NCBI RefSeq assembly: GCF_000149955.1 | Contig: NW_017264853.1 | Coordinates: 23,281 to 61,152, forward strand | Length of the DNA: 37,872 nucleotides | DNA from: Fusarium oxysporum f. sp. lycopersici 4287 | Taxonomy: Eukaryota > Ascomycota > Sordariomycetes > Hypocreales > Nectriaceae | Direction of reading: 5' to 3' | Position numbers and translations under genes: made by a program | Part shown: positions 1-9,998 of the stretch, piece by piece | Layout: each line of letters begins with the position of its first letter | Numbering within the stretch: position 1 is the stretch's first letter | Notes under the pieces: model-generated | Told to the model about the DNA's origin: nothing | Seen by the model: the letters and a program-made list of their open reading frames with translations, nothing else | The model's database searches: none

Positions 1-1579
1 CATGATGCGCTTGCTCGATCTTGACCTTGAATTAGCAAGATGGCTTATCAACAGGGAGCGGGCTATCGCAGGGTATCCGGCGTTGGTTGGTGCGACACCT
101 GGTTTCAGTACGTCGAGGTTGTTAATGATGCAGTCTCACCGACTGACCGCCGACTTGGCCAGTTTCTCTGAGCATGTCCATACATGGTATCCTCTCTTCT
201 CTGTCGAGTTCTCTGACATATTCTTCTATACTATTGGCAACGTGGGCAGCTCGCCTGTCAATTCATGTCTCGCCATTCTAGTTCTCGCCATAGGTTGCAT
301 GGCGGGTAATGGCAATGCTGCTGTTCCTCTCGATAGGAGACCGGAACTTGTGTACATTCACGAGGCCACATCATTCCTCCAAAACGTCTTCTTGGAACAT
401 TCTATTCCCGCTCTACAATGCCTCGTTCTCTTTGCGATATACCATTTGCATCTTCTTCAGCCATGCCAGGCACACGATTACATTCTCGCGGCCTCGTCCC
501 GTGTACAAAATATGCTGCGGAGTCGTCAGTACCCCCCAAACTCTGATTCAGGAGAACTCCTCGGCCGTGCTTACTGGACCATCCTCCTCATTGAGAGCGA
601 ACTTCTGATCCAACTTGACCTACCTCAAAGCGGGATCTGGGCCTTTAATGACTCTGTTCCTCTGCCATCAGCCAGCACGGTATGGCGTTTCCCGCTCCAC
701 CCAACCCAGACAGATACGGCTACTCTTCGATCATCGTCACACTTCTCATCGATACCGAGCAACGCTCCTGCTGATAACACTCTTGTGTACTTTGTTGCTG
801 AAATAGCAATGCGCCGTATGCTTCAGCGCTGTACTACATCTGTGAGGAGGTCTGCCGCCGGGGGTCTACGATACGCCCCAGTTATTGCGACTGAGCTAGA
901 GTTGCATCTTCACGAGTGGTACGATTACCTTCCACCACTATTACGATTTCCCAAAAGCCTGGATAATAGGGATCATGGAGCTTTACATCCGAACGCACAA
1001 TTTTTACAAGCTCAGTTCTTCGCCTGTAAAGCCTCCATCTACTGGCCCGCCGTGTACCAATCCATTGAGCTTGGCGAGATTAGCGATGAGTTATCCCAGT
1101 ACTGTGCCAAATATTTCAAAGCTTACATCACATTCATCTCTGCGGCTGCATCCACTTTGAAGAGCTGCCGGGTCAATAGTTGGACCTTAGCTACAAGGTG
1201 CGTGTTTTTCGGCTTGATCTTCTGTGTGCTAGTTGCCTCTATACTAACCCGATTCCTTTCAAAGTATCTTTATCATAACCATGGCGGCCCTGAGAGCAAT
1301 AATACTTCCATCTTTCGATAAAGAGTTCAACAGTGATGAGCTACGCAACAGCTTTACTCGAGCCATTCAAGTCTTTACAGATATAAGCCCTCATAGCCCT
1401 TCATTGGCTGCTTTAAGGCATATATTGGACGAACGTGTGGCTGTTATGCGAAAAGAGACTGCTGGTCACAGTGATCATTCAATACTGAGCTACAGAAAAA
1501 GGGGATCGAGCAATGGCAACTCACGGAAAAATTGTCATACCATACCATAGTAGCGGAACGATATGCTCCGCACAAGTGA
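1..1579 (+). CDS. Fungal-specific transcription factor, C-terminal part (5' end outside window)
   Basis: This is the middle and C-terminal regulatory region of a Zn2Cys6-type fungal transcription factor, a nuclear DNA-binding activator or repressor. The Zn-cluster is not in the window, and the open frame is already running at base 2, so the gene is cut by the window edge. It aligns along its whole length with the complete regulator at 6226-8089: shared blocks include HxWYP near the start, FAIYH/LLGIYH, the (Y/W)TILLIESEL / WAILLLESEL helix, AEIAMRRMLQRC / AEISMRRMLHRC, HEWYDYLP and SIYWPA(V/I)YQSI. My exon model is 1-1197, 1265-1442 and 1496-1579. The first intron (1198-1264) has a gtgcgt donor and restores the frame exactly as in the paralogue. 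The second (1443-1495) is less certain, but it gives an EQWQLTEKL end resembling the paralogue's FQLWLGEE; without it the frame would stop at 1550. It sits next to a sugar transporter and GH32 gene, so a role in their control is inferred. Confidence 0.82.
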
Positions 1580-1970
1580 AAGCAATTGTCCACCTAGTAG
1601 TTCATGCTTGCATTGTCGGCAGAAGCTCTCAGAAGACGGGAAACGGCCCTGGCTCCTGCTAGAGTCCGTGCAGACTCCGAGGTAATCGGCATTGGTATTA
1701 TGCTGTCTGCGAGTTAGAGACATTGAAGGGTGCCGTCGCTCAGGGTTAGGGTTACTTCTTAACTTAATTTACTTTTTATTAATAAATACCTCTTATAAGG
1801 TAGTATTAATCTTAATAGCCCTTATAGTATTTATTAGCTTAAGTGGTAAAGGTTTATTACTAAGATAGGCCTTAGTAAATTTAATAAACTCTCTAATAAG
1901 CACTATTTTAAAGTATTTATAATAATGCATAAGTACCTTATAAATATTATTATTAATATCCCCTTAAGTA
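1580..1970. other. Intergenic, AT-rich from about 1745
   Basis: This lies between the 3' ends of the convergent transcription factor and transporter genes. Bases 1745-1965 are strongly AT-rich with repeated TTA/TAA/CTTATA words and no coding frame, like the RIP-type blocks elsewhere in the window. No gene is seen. Confidence 0.6.
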
Positions 1971-3761
1971 CTAAGCTCTCTCTACTATAACTACGCCTTT
2001 AGATGTCTTTGTATCAGTCAAAACAGTCTCTAGACCATCAGACCTTGCAACAGTCTCTTTAAACTTCCTAGGAGGGACGTTCATTGCATAAAGCTCGTCC
2101 ATCTTCTCAAATGAAAGACCTTTGGTTTCGGGGAACAACCACCAGCCGCCGAAACCGGCGATCAATCCAGTAGCCAAGAATATAAACCCGACCTTTCCGC
2201 CCAGGTCTCCGGCGTCGGGATTAATCATATACGGGACTGTAAACTGCATGATCAGACCCCATACCGAGTTAGTGATGGTGATGAAGCCTTGGGTCGCCGC
2301 TCTGAGCCGCATGGTTGCAATTTCCGACGCCAGGACAAATCCCGTGGCGCCGATGGAGAGCTGATAGATCAGCGCCCAAACATACAGCATGCCCACGATG
2401 CCCCAGCTTGCCCTTTTCGTATCGGGAATGCATCCCAGGATTCCCATGATCAGTAGCATCAAGCAGAGTACGAACTGGGGACCGACAATGAGAAATCGAC
2501 GACCAAATATCTCTGTGAGGGGAAACGCGGCAGTGCTAGCGACAAGCATAACAACATATAAAGCGATCGAGGCGCCAAAATAGTCTTTGACGCCGATGAG
2601 TTCAAGGAAGTATGTAGCGTAGCCGATTACAAAGGTTGCTCCAATCATTTGTTGGGCTGAGGCAGCAAAAATAGCAGTAAAAGTACGCTTGCGGTTAAGT
2701 TTGTTGAAGCATTCTGTTTCCGCTTGTACGTTGATGCCCAAGATTCTCTTTGGAGGTGTGTTGTCAACGTTACCATGCAGGTCGTTGGTGAGTCGAATTT
2801 CTTCCTCGATGCGTCTGACTTCTATATCGTAGTATTCGGTATCGTTGAAACCATATATACGGCGGAGTGCTTTCTTAGCATCGCCTACTCGGCCACGTCT
2901 GATAAGCCAATAGGGGGACTCGGGGAAGAAAGGCCAGGATATGGTTAAGATGACTGTAGTATAGGGCTCTGCATTAGTGACTAGAAATCGCGGGAAGACA
3001 GATACAACGTACGAGGGAAAATGTACATAGCCACGACAGGAAGCCACCATTGCCATTTGCCAGAAATGTGACTGCTCCCCTGGCTTACAATGACGATAGC
3101 AAACTGGCCGAAGACGATACTAGTATTGAAGAAGCACAGAAAGAAGCCACGGAGCTCGGGACGGCAAGTCTCGCCAATCCATAGAGGCGAGATGGTGAAC
3201 ATCATACCGATCGCGATACCGTTGACACCCCGTCCTGCCAGATGCATCCTCCAGTCTGGAGCAAGTTGTTGGAGAAGGACCCCAGCAACTGAGATGATAG
3301 ATGCTGCCAAAATGCCCCATTTTCGACCGAACCGTTCGAGTAACGGCGCAAAGATAAAGGTAGCGACGATTTCGGTAGCGGGGGCGATGGAGTTCCAGGC
3401 GGAGAGATAGTGAGCCGGAATGAGGTAGGTACCGTCCGACTTGAGCACTCCGAACTTTTCCCTAAATTCAGGCAAAGCAGCGAGCTGACCACCGGCCACG
3501 ATGTCAAACCCTTGCATGACAACGCCAGTCGAGATCAGCAGAGCTGTTTGCTGTTGTGAGCTGATGGAAACAGACGACAGGCAGCTGCGAGTAAAGGGCT
3601 TAACTTACCCCAAAGGGCAAACCGCGACTGCGACCTAAGGATCTTCCATTTGTTGTCTGGATCGACAACGGAATAATCCACTCTGCGGTGCAATAGTCAG
3701 TGGCCGGCTGAGATTTCTCAGTGGAACGATCAAGACGCGCTTACCCATGAATTAGGGTCAT
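1971..3761 (-). CDS. MFS sugar transporter (sugar porter family, maltose/sucrose permease-like)
   Basis: This is a plasma-membrane proton-coupled sugar permease. The hand-built model has exons 3761-3745, 3682-3609, 3543-3013 and 2968-1971 (introns of 62, 65 and 44 bp, all GT-AG, frame kept throughout) and gives 539 residues, the usual length of the family. The N-terminal start MTLIHG follows from the first exon; conserved DPDNKWKIL and the helix [15 protein letters not shown] come next. Sugar-porter signatures are visible: RFGRKWG between helices 2 and 3, [12 protein letters not shown] after helix 6, EIFGRR in the second half and [16 protein letters not shown] after helix 12. The QGFDIV and PESPYWL forms resemble alpha-glucoside/maltose-type permeases rather than hexose transporters. 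It is transcribed divergently from the GH32 gene across a 579 bp shared promoter, so it probably imports that enzyme's substrate. Substrate identity cannot be read from the sequence. Confidence 0.92.
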
Positions 3762-4340
3762 TGCAACTTTGACGTGTTGAAGTTGAAGTATTGAGGTAAT
3801 ATTAGGCAGAAAGGGCTTGCTCCTGTACTGAGTGACTGTAGACCAAGTCGACCTTTGCCAGGTCCGACATGGAATACTTATAGCCCTGCCAGCTGAGTTG
3901 TCTAATCGATCCGGGGTTAGTGCATCCAGACAGTTGGATTGTCTGATGATCCGGGGTATGGGGTAAGGTTGCCAATGCAAATGCAAGCGAAGCCAGGGGC
4001 TTGGGGTGGAGAACTACCTCCGCCTTATGTTTCCATACGGAATTACGTAGAGATTAGAGTTAACATTGTCACGTGTCTGTCAAGTTACATCGTTCCACTT
4101 GTAAATTTCTCCAAGCTTCGCGGAGCTCAAGATAGCTCCGCGATGTGCCCCACAGCTAGGGAATGCCGATGTCCCCATCAAAATCAGTCGAGGGGGTTTA
4201 GCGCAACACGAAGATACGCTGACCACGCCCCGCTCGAATCGACATCTATAACTAAGTTGACTAGGCTTCAGTTTCCCAGTAGTATCGGCATCCTCAACTT
4301 GATAGCGAAACAACCTATAGGCTTGACGCGGATTAGTCAG
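3762..4340. promoter_or_regulatory. Divergent promoter between sugar transporter and GH32
   Basis: This 579 bp region separates the two start codons. It contains two copies of a roughly 20 bp direct repeat ending in GATCCGGGGT (3908-3917 and 3948-3957, 40 bp apart); each carries CCGGGG, a match to the CreA carbon-catabolite repressor consensus SYGGRG. Further CreA-type matches occur on the other strand at about 4144-4150 (GTGGGG) and 4226-4231 (GCGGGG). A perfect 10 bp inverted repeat lies at 4118-4143 and is listed separately. Control by CreA and a Zn2Cys6 factor is inferred from these sites. Confidence 0.6.
4118..4143. promoter_or_regulatory. Perfect inverted repeat with TCGCGGAG half-sites (putative Zn2Cys6 operator)
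   Basis: TCGCGGAGCT at 4118-4127 and AGCTCCGCGA at 4134-4143 are perfect 10 bp arms around the 6-base spacer CAAGAT. Each arm contains CGG/CCG, the triplet bound by Zn2Cys6 factors. The same 8-mer TCGCGGAG recurs in the promoter shared by the regulator and GH172 genes (8162-8169 and 8231-8238). Confidence 0.55.
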
Positions 4341-6189
4341 ATGGCGTACCAGTTACAACAGACCTGGAAAAGTGGCTTCGAACGGCCTAGAATCCATTTT
4401 ACGGCAAGCAGCTGGATCAACGATCCTTGTGCTCCGGGATACGACCCATGGACCAATACCTACCATGTATTCTACCAATGTAGGTATCTACCTTTTTAGA
4501 CGTGCCACCTGAGTTGTTTGCGCTAAATAGCATGATCTGGCAGGCAACCCATCGAGCTGCGAATGGGGTAACATGTCCTGGGGCCATCTGGTGTCTAGGG
4601 ATTTATTGACATGGACACCAGCTCCGGTTTCACCAGTTCTTGTCCCAGACCAGATCTATGACTCTGAAGGCGTCTTCACTGGGTGCTGGGTTCCTGCCAC
4701 TAACGCCAACGACAGGACACTGAGGGTTGCTTATTCCTGTGTGAAGCATCTGCCATTTCACTGGAGCACCCCACCATACCCACGTCATGCAGCCGGTTTA
4801 GCACTGGCAACCTCCCGCGATGGAGGTATCACTTGGGAAAAGTCTCCTCGCAATCCAATATTGCCTGGTGAGCCAGACAGCTTGAACATCACTGGCTTCC
4901 GCGACCCTTACGTGACGGCTCCGCTGTCCATCCACCACAGTGACCCGGCAAAGCTTTACGGGCTGATCAGTGGTGGGATACAGGATCTAGGTCCTACAAC
5001 CTTTCTCTATGAGATATCCCAAGAAAATCTTGAGCATTGGAAGTATCTCAATCCTCTTGTGGATGTTCCGCTCCGATACCAACCGTCAGATACGTGGAGT
5101 GGCAACTACGGCATCAACTGGGAGTGCACCAATTTGGTGACGCTTTGCGCAGGTGATGTTTCACGCCACTTCCTTATCATCGGAGCTGAAGGTGATGTTG
5201 AAAAGGAGCACGTGAAGAAGGACAATGGACCCTCGGGAGTTCCTTCACGTACCATAAGGACCCAGCTGTGGATGTCAGGTCATCTCACCACGAATGATGA
5301 GGGCATCATTAAATTTCGATACGAACACGGTGGCTTTCTAGATAATGGACCGTATTACGCCGCGAACTCGTTCTGGGATCCCATCGGCAACCGCCGCATT
5401 GTGCACGGCTGGATCCCAGAAGAAGACATCACCGCAGACGCTGCTAAAGCAAAGGGTTGGAATGGCTCTCTCGCAATTCTACGGGAGGTTTTCCTCCTTC
5501 GGATTCCCAATGTCAAAGGGACTTGCCGCAGCAAACTCTCCGAAATATATCCCTTTGAGCGCCTAGCGGAACCGGACGGTTCTACTACCGTTTTGACTCT
5601 AGGTGTAAGGCCTATCAGAGAGATGGCGAGGCACAGGGAGACTAGTGCCAGGATAACAGAGCTGGAATCTACTGTCATGCTGCCTGGGCCAGATACTGCA
5701 GCTTCCCGAATAATTGCTCGCACACAGTCACCAAGCTGGGAGCTGGAGGCGGAAATTGCCGTCCATCCCGGATGCCAATCCGTTGGTTTCCATCTTCGTC
5801 ACAGTAACGATCTTTCGATTCGTACGACTCTTACATTCTGTATTGCTAAAGAGACCATTCTCATTGAACGGAAAGCTTCCAATGACGATCAAACAATTAA
5901 TAAATGCCCAGATGCCGGACCCTTTACGCTACTGGCGCTGACGCGGCCGGATGCGGGAGATGAAGTGATATGGGAGAAGCTTAGAATTCGCATCTTCTCA
6001 GACGGGGATATTCTCGAAATCTTCGCCAACGACCGCTTCGCGTTGGCCACTATGGTGTATTCCGAAAACTACGGCCCAGACATGGGTGGAATCACTGCGT
6101 TCGCTACCGGAGAGATCAACAGTGCTTCATTTGAAACCGTAAAGGTTTGGGATGGCTTAGATGTCAAATACATTGTGAGAGAAACCTGA
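4341..6189 (+). CDS. GH32 beta-fructofuranosidase (intracellular invertase/inulinase type)
   Basis: This enzyme hydrolyses terminal beta-D-fructofuranosyl bonds in sucrose, inulo-oligosaccharides or related fructosides. Exons 4341-4479 and 4544-6189 (intron 4480-4543, gtaggt...cag) give 594 residues. The splice completes the conserved YQ-C-NP...EWGNMSWGH segment. The GH32 catalytic triad is visible: the nucleophile Asp28 in WINDP, the transition-state stabiliser Asp167 in GFRDP, and the acid/base Glu240 in NWECTNL. The N-terminal five-bladed propeller region is followed by the usual C-terminal beta-sandwich, including a DGDILEIFANDRFA motif. No signal peptide precedes the WINDP block, which begins at residue 25, so the protein is probably cytosolic and would act on imported sugar; this fits the divergent transporter gene. 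Its 3' end is only 36 bp from that of the convergent regulator. A fructosyltransferase-type activity is possible and cannot be excluded by eye. Confidence 0.94.
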
Positions 6190-6225
6190 ACTACTGTATA
6201 ATTGCACCAATTTACATATTGTTCA

Positions 6226-8089
6226 TTAAGACCTACTTATCTCTTCCCCAAGCCAAAGCTGGAACTCTGTCAGTCGCCGATTTAGCGTACTTTCCATCAA
6301 TATCAATGACGGACTGGCCTCGATAATCCGTTTATCGACAGACAACGTAGATTTCAAACACGCAATAAGATGAGACCAATCCACCACGCAATTAACTCGA
6401 ATGCAACGAGTTTGTGACGCCTTTATAACTGCAAGCGATGACATGAAGATAGTTGAATAAAGCGTCCAGCGATTGACGATACAGTTTTGAATAGAAATCA
6501 AGATACTAGGCATCAACTGGGTATACGCACTAAAGAATCTTTCGCAATGTTGAAAAACTTCAGGAGTCGCTGTACCATCTTGGATACTCTGGTAAATCGC
6601 TGGCCAATATATCGATAGTTTGCAGCAGTAATACTGGACCCGGAGGAAGATGCTAAGAGGCTCAGCATATAGTAAGTTGTCGTTATCCGCGAGATTGTTG
6701 ACTTGGAGCTTCTGAAAGCGAACGACATGTGGCAAATAGTCATACCATTCATCGAGTTGGAGCTCAAGCTCTAAAGCGATACTGGGAGCATAAACTACCT
6801 CGCCATGAGAACTCTTGCGGATAGCTGTATTGCAACGGTGCAACATTCGTCTCATGGAGATTTCAGCGAGGAAGAACGACTGCGTTCTGTCATTCTGAGG
6901 TATCTCAGCGGCAGACATAATGCTGCCCGCTGGTGAAGTGTTCGTGCTTTCAGGCGATCCTGTATCAATATCGAATTGCCATGCACGGCGGCTATTGGGC
7001 AAGGCTACTTTATCGTCTTGGTTCCAGATACCGCTTTCCACAACGTCAAGCTGAACACGAAGCTCACTCTCGAGGAGAAGGATCGCCCAATAGGCTCTTA
7101 TAGCTTGTTGGTAAGGTTCACCGGCGCTTGCTCCCACGTGCTTGAGTAGATTCTGCACCTTGAAGGACGCCATCATGGTGTAGTCGTATGCCTGGCTCGG
7201 CTTAGAAACACAACAGTGGTAAATGCCTAGCAAGAACAGACACTGGACGCTCTCGATGCTCTTGTCGGTAAGTACCACAGGCAACGAGGCCATGGCGACT
7301 TCCAAGTAGAGCTCACTGCTGTTTTCAGAACCAGAGCCTCCTAATTGATAGTCCCGCTGGGCAAGAGCGCCAACTGCGGCCACCAGCAGTCCCAGACATG
7401 ACTCGGGACCCGGCGTCAGAGTTCCTGAGATGATGCTAAGATAGCGTGTTGAAAAGCCAGGGTGTAGTATTGGGTACCAAATGTGGATATGTCTGGAGAA
7501 GGCAGCGAGAGCCATAAGGGCATGTTGTTGTTGAATGAGGTGCATCCTCGATGAGTGGCCTGACCATACGGGCGGAACATTTCTCTCGAGCCTCGCAATC
7601 TCCTCAGCAAAACCAGGGCCAAGACCAAGGATGGCCATGACGCACTCGGTTCCGAGCAATTGGAAAGGTAGTTTCTCCTCGCCAGTGAAGACATGGCATC
7701 CCTGGCTGGGGTCCACCAATACTCCGTGGGGAACAATGGTAGGCTGTTGGGTAGCGTCCAAGGGCAGTTTCCCAACGATGTAGTCCAGCCGCTCGTGTAT
7801 TGCCGCGAGTTCTGCCTCGACTCTATCGGCACAGGTTAGCACCCATCAGGCGAGTGATTTAATGCTAAATTGATGATTGAAGTTACCTATTTGGAGGGAC
7901 CGGTATGCTCTGCTCGTATTGGCACTTGAGTCCGCGGATACGACAATAGCCGCACCCCGGCTTCTGGCTGTCACATCGGGTTCTTCTCGCCCGGCAAGCA
8001 GTGCACGCGGTGGTCGTCCGAGTCCGCGTCTTCCTTCGCGACGCCGGCGGGCTGCTTCCAGATTGGGATCCAGCGTGCGGGTCTGACAT
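6226..8089 (-). CDS. Zn2Cys6 transcription factor of the fructoside cluster
   Basis: This is a complete fungal binuclear-cluster regulator of 599 residues. Exon 1 is 8089-7887 and exon 2 is 7822-6226, with the intron 7886-7823 (gtaact...atag) joining PPN-R-VEAEL in frame. A basic Ser/Arg-rich N-terminus leads into the zinc cluster with six cysteines at residues 29, 32, 39, 46, 49 and 56 (CTACRARRTRC, then CGYC, then C). Next come a short helical linker (VEAELAAIHERLDYIVGKL), which may be the dimerisation element, and the long fungal-specific regulatory domain shared with the gene at 1-1579. I chose the ATG at 8089 because the zinc cluster follows at the normal distance. The open frame extends to 8272, but that part covers the TCGCGGAG sites and looks like leader. 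It is divergent from GH172 and convergent with GH32. It most likely controls the cluster and possibly itself. Confidence 0.92.
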
Positions 8090-8609
8090 GTTGAAATATA
8101 GTATAATGCCCGACGTCCGCGACAGAACCTGGGGAGGGTAAAGATCGGGAGGACTTTTTATCTCCGCGATGAACGACCAAGGACGAATGATGGAAGCGGA
8201 AAATCGCTGAAACCTTAGCACCTCACCATTTCGCGGAGGTAAACCTAACCCCGCGATATCACTCCACATCAAGGCACGGACCCTCTATCTCAAAATGTCA
8301 TTGGCCAAACCATTCCCTCTCGACACTAGCAGCTTTCCTACGCGTCGCGGTGGCATTCCGAAAGCATAGGTCAGCAAAAGCTTCAATCCCGATTCCTCGG
8401 GCATAGTTGTCAGAATGTTGGCCAGCGGCGGCACTGAAGGGCTCGTTGACTGGGTTCACTCCATGGAAAGTAACCCACTATCGTCATCAGGATGAAGGTA
8501 TATATGTCCCCTTGGAATCAACGGTCTTCACCCCAACTCATCACTTCAACTCACAAGGTTCTTCTACTTTACACACAAGCAATAACTATTCTTAGTGCCC
8601 CCTATCATC
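8090..8609. promoter_or_regulatory. Divergent promoter between regulator and GH172 gene, with TCGCGGAG boxes
   Basis: This 520 bp region lies between the two start codons. Exact copies of the 8-mer found in the transporter/GH32 promoter occur at 8162-8169 (as CTCCGCGA) and 8231-8238 (TCGCGGAG). One-mismatch versions occur at 8115-8122 (GTCCGCGA) and 8249-8256 (CCCCGCGA). A CreA-type CTGGGG lies at 8129-8134. A TATATAT element at 8499-8505 is about 105 bp upstream of the GH172 ATG and is the likely TATA box. The boxes cluster on the regulator side, which would suit autoregulation. Confidence 0.6.
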
Positions 8610-9998
8610 ATGGCCAATCCCATTTCCTCTCTCCAAGGTGGCATCCTTAACAATGTTGCAAAGTTGAAAACGGCGCGCACTGCCCGTGTTTCCAGCTGGG
8701 ATCACAGTGGTCTCAACGAAGATGCTTGGGTCATTCAGCCAGGTGAGACGGCTGTCTTGGCAGACCTCGAGGGCCCTGGTACTATCACCCACTTGTGGTT
8801 TGTCCAGACTTGCCGCCGCATCGTGGGACCTGGTCTCATCCCATACTCCAAGTCGGGTGTTGCCATGATGGAGGTGCACAACGCTCTCGGCCTCAACTAT
8901 GAAGTCAGTGATCCGGATTACTACCGGAAAGTTATTATCAAGATGTACTGGGACGATTCCGAGACCCCAAACGTCCTAGCCCCCATCGGCGATTTCTTCT
9001 GCCTTGGCCACTCCATGGCAGCCAACTTCCAATCACTCCCCTTCACGGTTTCTGTCAAGCCGTCTGAAGAAAAGAAGTTTGGTGGTGCTGCTGCTTTCAA
9101 CTGTTATCTGCCAATGCCCTTCAATAAGCGGGCTCGCATCGAAATCGAGAATCAGAACGATGAGGCCTACTTCCAATACTTCTATATAGACTACGAGCTT
9201 TTCCCCGAGCCTCTGAGTAAGGATACACTCTTCTTTCATTCACACTGGCGACGTGAGAATCCTACCAACGGCTGGGCTCCGGAAAGCATTCAGACCAACA
9301 GCCTGGAGACTCAGGTTCCGAATCTTGACGGCAAAGGCAACTATGTCATCCTGGAGACGGAGGGTGCTGGGCAATACATAGGCTGCAACCACAGTGTTGC
9401 CCACTTCCAGGGAACCTGGTGGGGTGAGGGCGACGACATGATCTTCATCGACGACGACACCTGGCCCCCGTCGATGCACGGTACTGGCGGCGAAGACTAT
9501 TTCACCCAAGGCTGGGGCATGCAGAAGAATGCTTACCCTTTCTGTGGCACTATAATCCACGAGGAGGATGTTCCCAACCACCAGGTCAGCTATCGATGGC
9601 ACCTTGCGGATCCCGTCCGTTTCAGCAAGAAGATTCGTGTCACAATGGAGTCTGGGCACGCGAACCATCTTCGGGATGACTGGTCTACGACCGCGTACTG
9701 GTACCAGACTTTACCAGGACCCAAGCTATCTATTCAGCCAGTGGAAGAGCGAATCCCCCGCAAGCCAGACTTTCCAGCTGGCAAGCGTCCGGAACCGCCC
9801 AACACGGAATCTCTGGACCCCAAGAGAAAGGCTATGATTCAGCAACACCAGGACCGAATGGAGGCTTTTGTGCAAGACAGGAACCAGTGGCTTGAAAGAA
9901 GGGCCAAGGCTACTCAGGAACGTTCAAAGAAGAACATCGAGCATGCAAAGGACATTCGCACACGCTTCTATGAAAGTGTTAAAGGGGATAATATGTAA
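8610..9998 (+). CDS. DUF2961 / GH172 family protein (putative alpha-D-fructofuranosidase or difructose dianhydride hydrolase)
   Basis: This intronless gene encodes 462 residues. It is recognised by DUF2961 blocks: EGPGTITHLWF (residues 54-64), KMYWDDSETPNVLAPIGDFF (about 111-130), FNCYLPMPF (about 163-171), YFYIDYELF, WWGEGDDMIFIDDD (270-283), GTGGEDYF (291-298) and a W-H-L-x-DP-V-x-F segment near 330-338. Glu273 in WWGEGD and Glu295 in GGEDY are 22 residues apart and look like the two catalytic glutamates of GH172. That family was founded on a bifidobacterial enzyme acting on alpha-D-fructofuranosides and difructose dianhydride I; later members act on D-arabinan. There is no signal peptide. 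The start is the ATG at 8610 in a good context (catcATGG); an upstream in-frame GTG at 8595 is not credible in a fungus. After residue 370 a charged, probably helical tail of about 90 residues follows that is not part of the blocks above. Neighbouring GH32 and transporter genes favour a fructoside substrate, an inference. Confidence 0.9.
   Translation: MANPISSLQGGILNNVAKLKTARTARVSSWDHSGLNEDAWVIQPGETAVLADLEGPGTITHLWFVQTCRRIVGPGLIPYSKSGVAMMEVHNALGLNYEVSDPDYYRKVIIKMYWDDSETPNVLAPIGDFFCLGHSMAANFQSLPFTVSVKPSEEKKFGGAAAFNCYLPMPFNKRARIEIENQNDEAYFQYFYIDYELFPEPLSKDTLFFHSHWRRENPTNGWAPESIQTNSLETQVPNLDGKGNYVILETEGAGQYIGCNHSVAHFQGTWWGEGDDMIFIDDDTWPPSMHGTGGEDYFTQGWGMQKNAYPFCGTIIHEEDVPNHQVSYRWHLADPVRFSKKIRVTMESGHANHLRDDWSTTAYWYQTLPGPKLSIQPVEERIPRKPDFPAGKRPEPPNTESLDPKRKAMIQQHQDRMEAFVQDRNQWLERRAKATQERSKKNIEHAKDIRTRFYESVKGDNM

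Noticed and set aside
5355..5723. 122-codon minus-strand open frame within GH32
   Set aside because: Shadow of a well-supported gene; no family resemblance.
8090..8272. N-terminal extension of the Zn2Cys6 regulator up to 8272
   Set aside because: It would place the shared TCGCGGAG boxes inside the coding region, and the zinc cluster sits at a normal distance from the ATG at 8089.
8595..8609. Longer GH172 start at an in-frame GTG
   Set aside because: Fungal nuclear genes normally start at ATG; the ATG at 8610 has a good context.
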